The notes beneath the pieces were generated by a model that searched no databases, was not told the DNA's origin, and saw only the letters and a program-made list of their open reading frames with translations. 35,244 nt of DNA, from NCBI GenBank assembly GCA_016987375.1, contig PJRA01000435.1, positions 149,451 through 184,694 on the forward strand, in the 5' to 3' direction. Source of the stretch: Brachionus koreanus (lineage: Eukaryota; Rotifera; Eurotatoria; Ploima; Brachionidae). Shown here one piece after another: positions 1-11,578 of this stretch. The position numbers and the translations under genes were made by a program. Position 1 is the stretch's first letter. Each line of letters opens with the position of its first letter.

Positions 1-47
1 AAAAAAAAATTTCAAATTGGTGCTTTTATTTTTTTTTCTATTGAATT

Positions 48-78
48 ATCTTCCAGATGATATTTCCGACTCATTGTT
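48..78. repeat. Short dispersed repeat, copy 1
   Basis: A 31-nt stretch matching positions 27659-27689 at about 27 of 31 bases, both containing CCGACTCATTGTT. On the minus strand both read NNES-ISS, which would fit a shared mobile-element origin, but neither copy lies in an open frame. Nothing else is recognised in 1-360. Confidence 0.35.
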
Positions 79-369
79 ACAAACTAAAAAATTAATAGAA
101 ATACCAAAAATATTTTTTAATTTCCTCTGATTTTATTCATAATTTTCAGTTTTTAATGCGGTGTCTGCATGCACTAAAACCTAAGAATCTAAAGTTATCT
201 CATGCATGATATCGCAAGAGTTCTATAATTTAAAATGAAGTATTCAATAATTTATTTAATAATAAATTAATTTAATTAATAAATTTTATCAAAATTTTAA
301 AATTGGCAAAAAAATTAAAAAATAATTTAAATTTTTAAACATTTTCTATCTTTTAATGTCTTTTTTTTC

Positions 370-790
370 CGAATGATGAACATTTTAAAAGTTGTTGTCC
401 AGAATTTGTAGGTGTTTTTGAGTTTAGCAAAAACTTTATTGGGCGCCTGGATTGCATTGTAAATCTGCTCACAATCGGAACACTATTTAATTTGATGTCT
501 TGATCGCTCTTCATGAGCGACTGTTCTAACTAATGTCTATTTTGATGGTGAGAGGTTTTTGGGAAAAAACGTAACCAAAACGTATAATATTGCAATTATT
601 TTGATAGCACTTCATGTGCCAAGTATTAGTCCATTTAATTATTTAGTCGATTTCGTCTTGAAAAGAGTATTGAAATACACCATTAAGGATATCCAGTCAG
701 TTTGAGTTAGACTTAATTACTGTTACTCTTTGCTTCCTATTTGCAAGAAAATCGTTGTGGCAGCTTACAATCTTCTCTGAGAGGCTATAA
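370..790 (-). mobile_element. Degraded non-LTR retrotransposon RT fragment
   Basis: Read on the minus strand across stops and frame changes, this resembles the second half of a LINE reverse transcriptase: a segment like NDFLANRKQRVTV followed by WLDILNGV, then a block like DEID-IIKWTNTWHMKC-NIIRFG, then KLKNTYKFWTTTFKMF. These match the usual order of late RT and thumb motifs in Jockey/CR1-type elements (from family knowledge). The catalytic [FY]ADD section expected between WLDILNGV and DEID is missing, and several stops are present, so it is dead. The clade cannot be assigned by eye. Spacing to the macoilin 3' end is about 0.8 kb with nothing recognisable between. Confidence 0.7.
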
Positions 791-1608
791 ACTACCAGGT
801 TGACCAGCAAGAAATTGTCCACAACATTGCACAAAATTTTTTTTAAATATAACGCTAATAATCTAAAAAATCTTTATAGATGAATTTTTTGAAATCTTTA
901 TTTTACTTATTTTACTTTATTAGACTTACATGAAACTATTCACTTTCTTACTGAAAATGTACATATATATTTCATCAATTAAATATGCCTGATGATTTAA
1001 TCTCGCCACAAAGAACATTAAAATGCTGTGTTCCTCAAGTTAGCTGCCTCTCTCCAATGATTTTTATTTTTTATTTCAACTATTTGTCGATGACTTATGT
1101 ACTTGGTTTATTTTTTAAAAGTAAAATTATTTTATAATTTTGAAGCAATTTTATGTAGCTGCAATCAAATATTTGCTTCTAAGATTTAATTAGTGATAGA
1201 AATTTGATAAAAAAAATTCAAAATAGGTAACTTATTAAAAATAAAAAAAATTCTCAAATTTTATTGTTTTATTTAGGCCATAAATTTATTTTATTTCACT
1301 TAATCAATTGAAACAAAAAAAAAAAAAACAAATATCATTTTTTCCAAATTAACTATACATAACATTAAAAACTAAATCAATAAATCAGGTTATCTTGAAC
1401 AACAATTTTGATTGCTTGCTTCAAAAACAAGTCTTTACTTATACTAGTTTAAAAATTCCCTAAAAAAAATAACATTAAAGCAAGGAAAATTTACATTCAA
1501 AAAAATATTGCATTTAAAAATATGTTTAACGCAACGACAACTATCAACAAATACGTCTACATGATAATGATCAAAAATTTTTAAACAAATAATGTAATTT
1601 TTAATTAT

Positions 1609-1614
1609 TTTATT
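1609..1614 (-). terminator. Candidate poly(A) signal of the macoilin gene
   Basis: AATAAA on the minus strand about 40 nt after the macoilin stop codon at 1652-1654. AATAAA is common in such AT-rich DNA, so the call rests on position. Confidence 0.5.
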
Positions 1615-1651
1615 GTCTTTTTTTTAAAAATACATGATGTTTTTTTACTTA

Positions 1652-4600
1652 TTAGATTTTGGGAAATACATTATTAAGTCCCGAGTTGTCTGAATCGAAA
1701 TTTTGCAAGCTATTTTCATTGCAAGGAGATGGCGAAAAATTCCCCTGATTCACATCAGTCATACCTGGCGATGAGCAGCTTAACTTGTGAGATCCTTCAC
1801 AATTTTGATTACCATCTATTTGACTCGAGTTAAAATTGTGATTTTGAAGATTAGTTAGCTGATTTGCCAAAAGCTGACTAATTAAATCCGATTGAGCTGT
1901 TTCATTCAACAGACCATTCGAAAATGAATTGTTTGACAGAGATTGCTTATACAAAATTGCTTTCACCATATTTAGCTCAGTGTCTTTGGCATCCAACTCA
2001 CCTTGAATTAAAAAAATTATCTAAGTTATCATTTTTCTATTATTTTTTTTAAATAAATAAATTACGGTTAAAAAATTCGATTTGTCTCTTGGCTTCACCA
2101 AGAGCAGAAAATAAATTCATTTTAAAGCGAGTCTCTTCGCGAAGACTTTCTTGAAGATTGGCAGTTTTTTCTTCCATTTTTTTCAACTTTTCTTTTAAGT
2201 TTTCAACATTTTCGTTCGACTGCACCAATGTGGACAAATTTTTTATTTGGCTCTCAAGATGACTAATGGTATCTTGTTTTTTGCTGCATTGATCTTTGAG
2301 CTCTTTATTTTCATTTTCAAGATGGTTTATTTTTTTCTGGTTCAATTCGCTCACACTTGGTCCATTCGATGTGCTATGAGAACAAGATTTTTTAGCTGCT
2401 TGGCTACTCGTTTCTCTAAGTTTCTTCTCTTTGGTCAGTTGAATTTCCAAATCTGTTCGCTTTTTTCGCTCTTCTTGCAATTGTTTTTCAAACTGCTCTC
2501 TTTCCCTTTCCTTTTGGCCTCTCAAGTCATTTATCTTTGACTGAAGTGCTTCGTTTTCTTGCTTTAATTTTTCGGAACGATCACATTTTGTGATGTAATT
2601 GATTTGATCTCGAAGATATTGTTCTACTTTTTTCTGCTGTTCTATTTCAATTTTGAGCTTTTTCAGCTCTTCTTCAAGGCTTTAATTTTAAAAAATAAAA
2701 AATTTTATCAATTTCAATTTAAATTTTATTATAATCTGTAAATTTTTATAGACAAACTTTGATTATATTGTGATATTTTAAACTTAATTATTTTGTTTTT
2801 TTTTTAAACTGTTTTAGACTCTGCCATTTTTTTTATATTGCTTGTTTAACGTTTGGGCTTTTAAACATTAATTATTTTTCAGAAAATTTAATTCTTAAAA
2901 TTTTTTAAATTAAAATAGGCTTTTAATGTAAAACTTTAAAATTTTTTATAACTGTAAAAAAAAAATTTGAATGATAAGTGCCCTTTAGATCAGTTATCAA
3001 TTTACATAAAGTTTTAATCTTTGTTTTGTCTAATTTATTTGAAGAAAAACAATATCTAAATTTTATACACAATTTCTAGTTCACATCATCAGACATTTGC
3101 CAAATTTTTATATTTAAAAAATGAAAATTAAGAATTTAATTCTGTCTAAAGAAAATGAGTTAAGTCAGCCGATTGCATCTTTATTAACTATATTAAGATA
3201 TTTTTTAATGATATTTGTAAATTTTTTACATAGATATTTAATGAATATTTTTTTTCCCATTATAAATTTTCACCAAACTGCATGTTGAACTAATAGTTAA
3301 GTTTAGACTACAATTTTTCAAGTTTAATCAAAAACAAGTTTTTCTTTGCAAATAAGTCCGTCAAAAATCGTCAATTAATTTGAAAATATGCTCCTTTAAC
3401 TAGGCCTTAACATCATCTTTAAAAAAGATATTTCATTTAAATTATTGTTATTTATAAAAATGCAATTAAATCTAATTGCGCATTTAAATGATCATAATTG
3501 AAAAATTAAATTTGATTAAAAAATTTATTTTGCTTTTAGAAAGAAGGTGTTATGGCTGCATCTACATGAAAGGAAATACGGTAATATTTATAAAAGCACA
3601 AAAATTAGAATTTAAAAAAATAATTTTAGAATTTAACTGATGTGATTAATTTGTATAAACCTGATATTAATATTTAATTTTTTTTCTGTATCTAGCTAAT
3701 GCTCCAGATTAAAAAAAGTAAAATATATAAAATAGAAGAAAATCAAAATTAGACAATTAAAATTAAAAGAGAGTTACAGAATACATATTTTTAAATATTT
3801 GACAGCTCATTAAAAAAAGAATCTAAACGAACAGTCTATAGTAGATCCAGTTAGAGATTTACTAAGGTTTTCTAGTGTGCTAAAATTTACATCCCATTTT
3901 TTTAGATAAAATTTTAATTAAGTTTAACCTCGAGTTACAGCATTCTTTAATTTCGTCAACCATTGAGTTGAAATTTATATTACAATCAAATTTAATACTT
4001 AAAAAATTAATTTCTTTTTAGCTTTTAATTTTATTTCCACATAGCTTGAGATCAAAATTAGAAGGTTCTTTATTGTATTTTGACAAGACCTCTAAGCATG
4101 ACTTTTAAACTGAAATTTTCCATTATTTGAAAAGCCATTTTTCGTTGTTTTATTATATTAAAGCAGTAATAATTTATAGATTTTTATCTCTGCTTAACAC
4201 ATTTGAACGTAACAGTTTTTCAATTGTGGAGGACTTGTTTTAAAAATTAGAATAGAAATTACCTATTAATCAGTTCTTGTTTGTAATTGAAATCATTTCT
4301 TGTCTCTTCGGATAATTTTCCATTTGATTGCTTAGGATTTGCTATGGTCAAATTTTTATTTTCTTTATTCTTGTTTTTTTTCGAATTTGAGCTTGTAGTG
4401 GAAGATATATTGGAATCGCCCGGAGAATTTTGTCGGCTGTTATTACTAGTTGCATTCGCTGTAGCTGTTGCAATGGCAGTTGTGTTAATAGTCATGTTTA
4501 TGTTAATGTTGGTATGACTATTATTGGGTATATAAGTGTTTGATGAGGAACGGTTGTGATTAGAACTGTTTTTAGATGAGCCATTGCTCAAAAGAACAAG

Positions 4601-7470
4601 ACTTCCATTATTATTTACATTAATACCGTTCAGATTTACATTTCCGTTTTGATTTTGAAAATTGTTTTGTGTCAGTCCCAATGACTGAATTGAAAAAGAT
4701 GGCAAATTGAGTTCATCAACTTGCTCACTACTTTCAACATTATTTGTATTATTCAATTGCTTAGTCTGTTTTATGCTACAATTTGAATATTGTTTGGTAC
4801 TACTAAAATTAACTTTGCCAAAGTCAACACACTCAGAATTATTAGATTTTTGACTAAAATTTTTTTCACTATTTTTCTTCGTATTTACATTATTTTTTTG
4901 TTGAATATAGGGCAAATCATCGGCTGCTTCACTGCTGGACGAGCTGCTATTTGGCTGATTGCTGTACAAATAATACGACAACGCAGTAGAAATAATACTT
5001 GTTTTAGAAAATTTGCTAATTTTAGAACCAGCTTCAGTGCTTTGTTCCTTAATAGAAATTTCTCGATCATATTCGGCCTCTCTCAGCTGAAATTCCAAAG
5101 GCAGCGCTTTTTTAACCAGTGAATGATAAAATTCGTTTAGTTTTTGAATTTTTTTCTGTTTTTTGAGCCGGCATTTGAAGCTAACGTAGCTTTTGAAGCC
5201 AAAACCGAGGGTTACTATAGGGTAGCCAATGCAATGAGCTGCGAGAGGTCGGCAGAGATCAATTGTTCTAAAATTGCTGAGTCGAAGATACGCTTCTATG
5301 TAAACAAAAAACAACCATAAGAGAAAGGTGGACAAGCACACGCCTCTGTCAGTGTGCCAAACGTACTGTACCCAGACGTATGTGCTTGCTATAAAGAATA
5401 ACCAATTGACCGGTAAAAACATATAACATACTAGGTCGGAGAAAAAAGCGATCGATGCAAAAAACACGGCGAAAATCTGTAAAAATGAGAAAAAAATAAA
5501 AAAATAAATAAATTTAATTTTTTATGTTTTTAATTACAATTCCTTGGTATTTTACAGAGTCATGAAGGCTTCGCAGAAGTAGCCAAAGCGGCCACAAAAA
5601 TTCAAATCGAAATTCCAAAAGATAATCAGCAGTTATGATCAGAGCCCATAGAAGCAAAAATTTCAAATAGACAAATGAACTGCTAAAAAAAAATTTGAAA
5701 ATTAAATTCTCAAAAATTTTTATAAATTTTTTTCATTTATTCAAATAAAAAATTGTGGTAATTTATTTTCAGAAAGAAAATAATTTGAAATTCTATCATT
5801 TTGTTATAAATTGATAAAGACAAAACTTCTGGTCAAATTTTAAATTAAAATTCACTTTTTAAATATATTTGAATACCATAAAACCTTGCAAATTAGTCCA
5901 GAAAACTTAGTAATAAAATTAAATATGGAATATAAGAAAAAACTTAAAGTAAGTTTCCAAAATAAGTAAGATTCCAAAATTTAAATTTAAATTTTTAATT
6001 CTGTTTTATTTTTTTTCAAATCCTTACATTGATCTTTTAACCCCTATGAAATTACTTTTCAAAGTATCTTAAGATAAAAAAAATATTTTGTCATTCAACC
6101 AATTTTTCAAGATTTTTTAATTTAGCTTTACACAGATTCAAAAAATTTTGAAATTGGTCTTTTCTCAATTAGAATACCAAAATTCATATGCTTGTTTAAG
6201 TAAGTTCTACTGTTTAGTGCCGAATGTTGTAGAATTATTAAATTAGAGAGAAAAGAATAATAATAATAATAATAATAAGCTACGGCAAGCAGGCTTGCGA
6301 AGATGTTTTATTAGGAAAACAGCTATGGTAGCAAGATGCAACGAAGACTAGATTCATTTTCAAAGACATAGTCGGTATTGGTAAGATACATGATTAGGAC
6401 AAAATATAAACTAAGTGTGAGAGAATAACGGCTAAGACAAATTCAGAATAATTTAAATACGATTAATTCTATAAAAATTTAACTGTATTGCTTTTATTTG
6501 ATTGAGAGAATAAATTTTTTTGCTTAGATCTAATTTTAAAAAAAAATTTTTGTTTACATCGTGGTCCTGGACATAGAAAATCTTTTTTATTTTTTTAGGA
6601 CAAATTCAATCTTTGCTTTTAAAGATTTTAGTTAGATTAAAGTGTCTCCAACCATTAACCATATTATCAAACAAATTTATTTTTAAAATTTTTTTAATTA
6701 AATAAAATATTAAGGCAGCTAGAGCTTCAAAGTAATGAACATTCAACTTAAATTTCTTATTTTTTCTAAAATATTTTTTTGAAGACTATTCGCGAATTCT
6801 CTTTCAAACTTTATTTAATTATCATATACTTTAAAAAAAAAGAATTGATATTTTTTCCATTAAAAACTCACTCATTCGAAACATTTTTCTAAAAATGAAC
6901 TAATAGTTATGCTTGACCAGTGGATCGTTAATTTATACATTACTCTTAATTTTGGGCCTTTTTTGATAAAAATTTCTCAAAATATCTACAAAATGTTTAT
7001 CCAAAATCTAAAAAAAAATTCCCATATTTTAGAAATTAAATTGATTATTATTGAAAAAATTATTAAAAATTTAATTTTTTGTTCTGAACTTATAAAAAGG
7101 AGATTTAAAATTCTCAATTTTGCTACACTATCATTAAATGTTCGATATAATTTTTGGTTAAAAAGAATTAGAATCGATTTGACTTTTGAAAAACTTTTAA
7201 TTCAAAAAATAGACTAAATAATTTGGACTGATTTAATTAAAAACTTTAATCCAAGAAATAAAAAAAAGGTATTCAAATGCATTGTTAATTAAAAATAAAG
7301 AACTAAGTATTAAAAATTGATTTAATAGATAAAGCATCATTTAGAAGACGCACCTTTTTTGTGTATTCAAAGTTAGATACTCACCTTCCATACATTCCTT
7401 CAGTGAATTTACATTTTCTCATTGGAAACTGCTTTCGATGCTTGGTCGAATCGACATTTCTTCTCTTCAT
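1652..7470 (-). CDS. MACO1: Macoilin (transmembrane and coiled-coil protein), five exons
   Basis: Coding exons are 7470-7385, 5679-5538, 5476-4263, 2679-2066 and 2001-1652 (stop TAA); total 2406 nt, 801 residues. All junctions are GT-AG and phases agree. The start MKRRN matches the vertebrate N terminus. Residues 30-145 hold several hydrophobic segments with hallmark blocks LEFRFEFLWPLW (50-61), STYVWVQYVWHTDRG (107-121) and DLCRPLAAHCIGYP (149-162). Residues roughly 330-450 are Asn/Ser/Thr-rich and low complexity, making it longer than the 664-residue human protein. Exon 4 (482-685) is a charged coiled coil ending in LFSALGEAKRQIE, strongly family-like. Macoilins are ER/nuclear-envelope membrane proteins tied to neuronal function in worms and vertebrates. 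Introns are 1705, 61, 1583 and 64 bp. Confidence 0.95.
3676..4140 (-). mobile_element. 5'-truncated LINE 3' end inside macoilin intron 3
   Basis: The minus strand encodes, with stops, the C-terminal RT tail of a non-LTR element: a KLCGNKI-type block, KEINFLSIKFD, then EIKECCNSRLNLIKILSKKMG and LENLSKSLTGSTIDCSF. The element ends in ATTAGCTAGATACAG followed by an A-run (T-run on plus, 3676-3685). Position 21469-21950 carries a second copy of the same family with nearly the same 3' terminus. It has the same orientation as the host gene and sits wholly in the intron. Confidence 0.75.
6256..6360 (-). repeat. (TTA)n tail with adjoining hairpin, candidate retroposon 3' end
   Basis: Positions 6256-6278 are an AAT/TAA microsatellite. 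Beside it (6284-6300) lies a less AT-rich inverted sequence, GCAAGCAGGCTTGC. Read on the minus strand this is a hairpin followed by (TTA)n, an arrangement typical of SINE or RTE-type tails. No RT or tRNA-like head was recognised further upstream on that strand. It lies in macoilin intron 1; the rest of that intron (5680-7384) shows nothing convincing. Confidence 0.35.
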
Positions 7471-7481
7471 TATTGTTTCAT
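7470..7481 (-). promoter_or_regulatory. Minimal upstream ORF overlapping the macoilin start
   Basis: On the minus strand an ATG-AAA-CAA-TAA (7481-7470) ends in TAATG: the last A of its stop is the first base of the macoilin ATG (7470-7468). If the transcript starts upstream of it, this three-codon uORF could modulate initiation by termination-reinitiation. It may be a chance occurrence. Confidence 0.35.
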
Positions 7482-9198
7482 TAAAACTTCTTTGCTTCGT
7501 GAAATGAAAGAAAAATTTTCGAAAATGTTTGTTGTAAGAAAATAATTTATCTGTAATTTTAAACGAACAAAATTGAATAATTTGAAAATAGTTTTATTAA
7601 GGGAGAAAAGTATAACTTAAATTTTTCATACATCATCATTGCTATCGAGGAAGAAAAAACATACACGCATACATTAGAAATCATAAATGAAAATCGTCTT
7701 CATAAAATTGAAATAATACGAAAATTTGAAAGAAAACAGAGTACATAATTTGCACTATTTTGATGATGTTTAGCTCTTAAATCGAAATTCTTAGCTGACT
7801 TGAGTTAAGGGCAAATAAAATAATTTATGTAAAGTACTTAATTTATTCTGAAAATTTCAAATAATCAAACCGTTAATTAATTTATGAAAAAAATTCAATT
7901 CATATTGAACAAATTTTAAATTATATTTTTGTATATTCGGCCCGATAATTTCAATTTTTATGATAGTAATAAATTATCATTTTAATTGAAAAAAAAATCG
8001 TTAACTTTTTGAGTAAAACAACACCTATATTTATATCTAATTGTCCCCAAATTTAAATGCTAAAAAGGTTTTCAACAGTGCTCTTTTGTTTTAAAATCAA
8101 ATAACAATTTTAATTAACAAAATGAGTACCATCCAAGATAAGTTTACTTAACCATTGGTTCTACAGCACACACACACACAAACAAAAGATAGTTTTTATT
8201 TATAATTTATTTATTTTTCTATATGAATTATTTATTTGTTCTATCAAGTATTTAGTGAATAAAAAATAATAAATTCCAATTGATTTAAGAGGCGGCAATT
8301 TTTTTTATTTCATAAAGATTAGTTTTGAATAAATACCGAAATTATTGTTGAAATTATATAAGTTTTTTTAATATTTTCATAGCCTGATTATTTTATTTAT
8401 TAGTTTTAGTTATTCTAAACCAAAAAATAAATCTTACCGAGTCAAAAATATTGCATGATAGTTTAGAGATAGAAAAATTATTAATGTTGTCCTAGCATTT
8501 TTACTTTGTGATTACTTTTAGCAAATTAAATTGAAAAATAAGAAAAGAAAAAGGGTAATTGAAAAAGCCATTATATTTAGTATTTTATCTTTTGAACAAA
8601 ATTTTTGATTATTTTGCTAGTATTTTATATTTAAATTTAGAGTAAGCATTTTTAACACAAGCTAAAGGTAAGGTTAATGAAAATTGAAGTACTTTTGAAA
8701 GTGTTCCCGAAAAAACTAATCGTTATTTAAAGTAGATAAAAGTCTCCTACTTAAAATAATGATTAAAAATAATTCACCGTTTTATTATTAAAATAAAATT
8801 ATATCAAATTGATGCTTTGCTTTAAAAAAAATACTCTTTTATGATCAAAATAAAACTTGAGAGAGGAATATAACCATAATTTACGAAGATTAAATAACTA
8901 ACTTTTTGAAAATATGCATATCCCACAGAAAAAAATTAAGATAAAGTTATTATTAGTTATCTTAAGAAATACGAAAATTTGAATTTTATGAATTTCTTCA
9001 AGAATAATAGGTATACTTTTTGTCATTTACTGTGAAACGACAGTCCAAGTATACTAAAGCTTTAAAATAATATTAAGCTAAATATAAACTTTAGACTAAG
9101 CATGATTTTTATATATTTTTTGATAAGCTATATAAAAAATAGCAATATTCACTTCTAAAAAAGATGAAATGTCCACTAAAGAGTGTTGATAGATGGAG
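7482..9198. other. Intergenic region, no gene seen
   Basis: AT-rich sequence between the divergent start of macoilin and the LINE fragment at 9.2 kb. It contains a (CA)n tract at 8166-8181 and no convincing coding region, RNA gene or terminal repeats. The macoilin promoter should lie near 7480-7800, but no clear TATA element could be singled out. Confidence 0.5.
8166..8181. repeat. (CA)n microsatellite
   Basis: About eight CA dinucleotides in a row, directly visible. Confidence 0.85.
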
Positions 9199-9899
9199 TG
9201 AATAAAAATCCTATTTGGTTCAACCGAGATATTAAACAAGCATGTCAACTTTTAATTCAGGGCTTTTGCCAAATATAGAGGAGCTTCTACAGCGAACAAA
9301 CAAGAGCTAAAATCTAAATTCAACAAGCAGGCTAGAAAAGTTAAAGCGCTGGTCAAGTTTGCTCATAGACTCTATGAAAAGTCAATAATCGATAAGTGTA
9401 AATCGAATCCAAAGCTGCTATTCTCCTATGTGAATAGTAAAAAAAATGTTAAGTGCAAAATTAGATCGCTGACTGACAAATTTGGAAATCAATTGATTAA
9501 AGGCAATGATATTGCAAAATGTCTTAATGATCATTTTTTCAGCTCATTTAAAGCGGATGATGAGTTAAATAGCGAACTAGAGTTCCCTTTAAGAACTCCA
9601 GTAAATTGCATAGTAAATCCAGATTTGGTCTTCAGTCTAACTGCAATAAAAAAGAGACTTGATGAGCTGGACAGAAACAAATCAATAGGCACCGATGGCA
9701 TACATCCATATGTACTTAGAGAGTGAAGTGATGTATTATGTGAACCGCTGTGTTTTCTGTTTAAGTTATCTTTCGAGTCTAGTGTCTAGTTTGTACCAGC
9801 ATGTTGGAAAAGAGCTAATGTTACTCCAGTATACAAGAAGAAAGGAGGTAAAACAAATTCTGAAAACTATCGTCCAATATCGCTTTTATCAATTTATCG
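9199..9899 (+). pseudogene. Non-LTR retrotransposon ORF2, linker to RT motif 1, plus-strand half
   Basis: The plus strand reads NPIWFNRDIKQAC, then after a frameshift near 9260 a Lys-rich linker (ELKSKFNKQARKVKALVKF), PKLLFSYVNSKKN, then DIAKCLNDHFFSSFK, LDELDRNKSIGTDGIHPYVLRE and, past a TGA at 9724-9726, FKLSFESS, a TAG, VPACWKRANVTPVYKKKGG and NYRPISLLSIYRI. These are the usual endonuclease-RT linker and first RT motifs of a CR1/Jockey-like LINE. The frameshift and two stops show it is inactive. It breaks off exactly at a 122-bp repeat (9900), and the following part of the RT lies inverted at 10457-10022. Confidence 0.85.
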
Positions 9900-10021
9900 A
9901 ATTTCTTAACTAAATGACAATAAATTATATTTTATTTTAAATGATTTAAAACTCATATTTTAAAAAAATTGATTTGTTTTGAGATGATTCTTATAATAAG
10001 CTAACATGCAAATGAAATAAA
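9900..10021. repeat. 122-bp direct repeat, copy 1
   Basis: Identical base for base, as far as read by eye, to 11206-11327 in the same orientation. It abuts the plus-strand LINE half on its left and the inverted LINE half on its right. It is noncoding and AT-rich. Confidence 0.95.
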
Positions 10022-10457
10022 CCATCGTTTCGACCACTAAACCATCTTGTCAATGTCATCTTGAATTAGCATTTGATCACTTGTATTTCTANNNNNNNNN
10101 NNNNNNNNNNNNNNNNNNNNNNNNNNNNNNNNNNNNNNNNNNNNNNNNNNNNNNNNNNNNNNNNNNNNNNNNNNNNNNNNNNNNNNNNNNNNNNNNNNNN
10201 NNNNNNNNNNNNNNNNNNNNNNNNNNNNNNNNNNNNNNNNNNNNNNNNTTCGAGAAATCTAAAAATACTACCACGATACTGAATCCTCTATTCAAGGCCT
10301 CAGTAATAATATCTAAGCTTTCAAGCAAGTTGGTTACACAGGATTTACCACGCATAAATCCATGTTGATGGATAGAAAGTAATTTGTGTTCAGATAAATT
10401 CATTACCATTTCATTTCTAATTAACTTCTCCATTATTTTTATAAACACAATCAGCAA
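10022..10457 (-). pseudogene. Non-LTR retrotransposon RT, inverted half, interrupted by a gap
   Basis: From 10457 downward the minus strand reads LIVFIKIMEKLIRNEM, LLSIHQHGFMRGKSC, TNLLESLDIITEAL and VVVFLDFS, the RT motifs that directly follow NYRPISLLS in LINEs. The sequence then enters the N gap, and after it (10091-10022) reads LIQDDIDKM, a stop, and WSKRW, the post-catalytic motif. The catalytic FADD would fall in the gap, so its state is unknown. The stop and missing 5' part argue it is dead. Orientation is opposite to the 9199-9899 half, whose end it continues. Confidence 0.85.
10092..10248. other. Assembly gap (157 N)
   Basis: Run of N within the RT. The missing RT stretch in a complete element would normally need more than 157 nt, so the gap size may be an estimate or the copy may be deleted. 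Confidence 1.
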
Positions 10458-11205
10458 TAAAAAAATTTTGATAAAATAAAATATAATATAAAATAATTTA
10501 ACTATTTATGATAAAATTGAAAAAGCTTTTCTTCTAAACAAAAATTATTTTCAAAAAAGCTCGTTTTTATTTTAATTTTTTGAAAAAAATATTCTAATTA
10601 AATATAAAATTTCCAAAAAATAAATTTTAAATTCTGAAAACTGATCACTCTAGATTTCAACGGCAATAAAAACCTTGATTTCAAATAATGATTTTGTTTT
10701 ACTGAATATTTTTTAATTATTTAACTTATTAACATTAATTTTGAAAATAATACTTTTAGATAATATTTGAAAAAAAAAATAAAAATCAAAAAATATGTTT
10801 TTGTCATTTTTTTAGACATTTTATTTAGTACAAATTGTCAGAATGGTTTTAAGTTTAAACAAGAAGTCCGTGAAATCATATTCATTAACTTAGAATAAAA
10901 ACTCATTAGCGATTTATCAATTGTTTTTATCGAAGTCAAAAAAAAATTTTGAAATAAAACTTAATTAAATTAAACTAATTTAATAAACAAATAAACTTGA
11001 AAAAATAATTTTGAATACAACAAAAATATCAAAATTTATGTTACCTTTAAAAATCTACATTAAATAGAAATAAATTTTAGATTTTTGTTATTTTTATTTT
11101 ACAGTATTGATTTAAACAAGTTTGACTTTGTCTAAATTTGTAATATTATGAAATTAACATTTGACTAATAATTGGACGGATGTATCCTCTTGTTAATTTT
11201 TGAGA
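10458..11205. other. AT-rich spacer between repeat copies
   Basis: No coding region or element recognised. Together with the inverted LINE half it makes the 1,184-bp block enclosed by the two 122-bp repeats. Confidence 0.5.
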
Positions 11206-11327
11206 AATTTCTTAACTAAATGACAATAAATTATATTTTATTTTAAATGATTTAAAACTCATATTTTAAAAAAATTGATTTGTTTTGAGATGATTCTTAT
11301 AATAAGCTAACATGCAAATGAAATAAA
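11206..11327. repeat. 122-bp direct repeat, copy 2
   Basis: Second copy of 9900-10021, identical as read, ending about 250 bp before the CLN6 start codon. Confidence 0.95.
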
Positions 11328-11578
11328 TTGAAACTAATAAATAAATGCTTTTAAATAAGTTCAACTGATTTTTTTTAATTTTGGAATCAAAAACATCTGA
11401 ATAAAAAAATTAAACCATGAAAATCACGTTAAGTAAATATCAAATCTAAAGTATCTTGATAATTTATTTTACATTTTATCAATATTTAACAGCGAAAAGT
11501 TTTGATAATTTTTTATCAAAAACAAAAAATACTAAAAATATAATATTTTATTTTAAGTTAAACAAAAAATTATAAAAT

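Noticed and set aside
2247..2540. Open frame on plus strand rich in Phe/Leu
   Set aside because: It is the antisense of macoilin exon 4, whose coiled coil gives such a composition in reverse.
4287..5122. Plus-strand open frames over macoilin exon 3
   Set aside because: Antisense shadows of a well-supported conserved exon.
6909..7217. 102-codon frame in macoilin intron 1
   Set aside because: Ile/Leu/Lys/Asn-rich composition expected of AT-rich noncoding DNA, no motif and no splice context.
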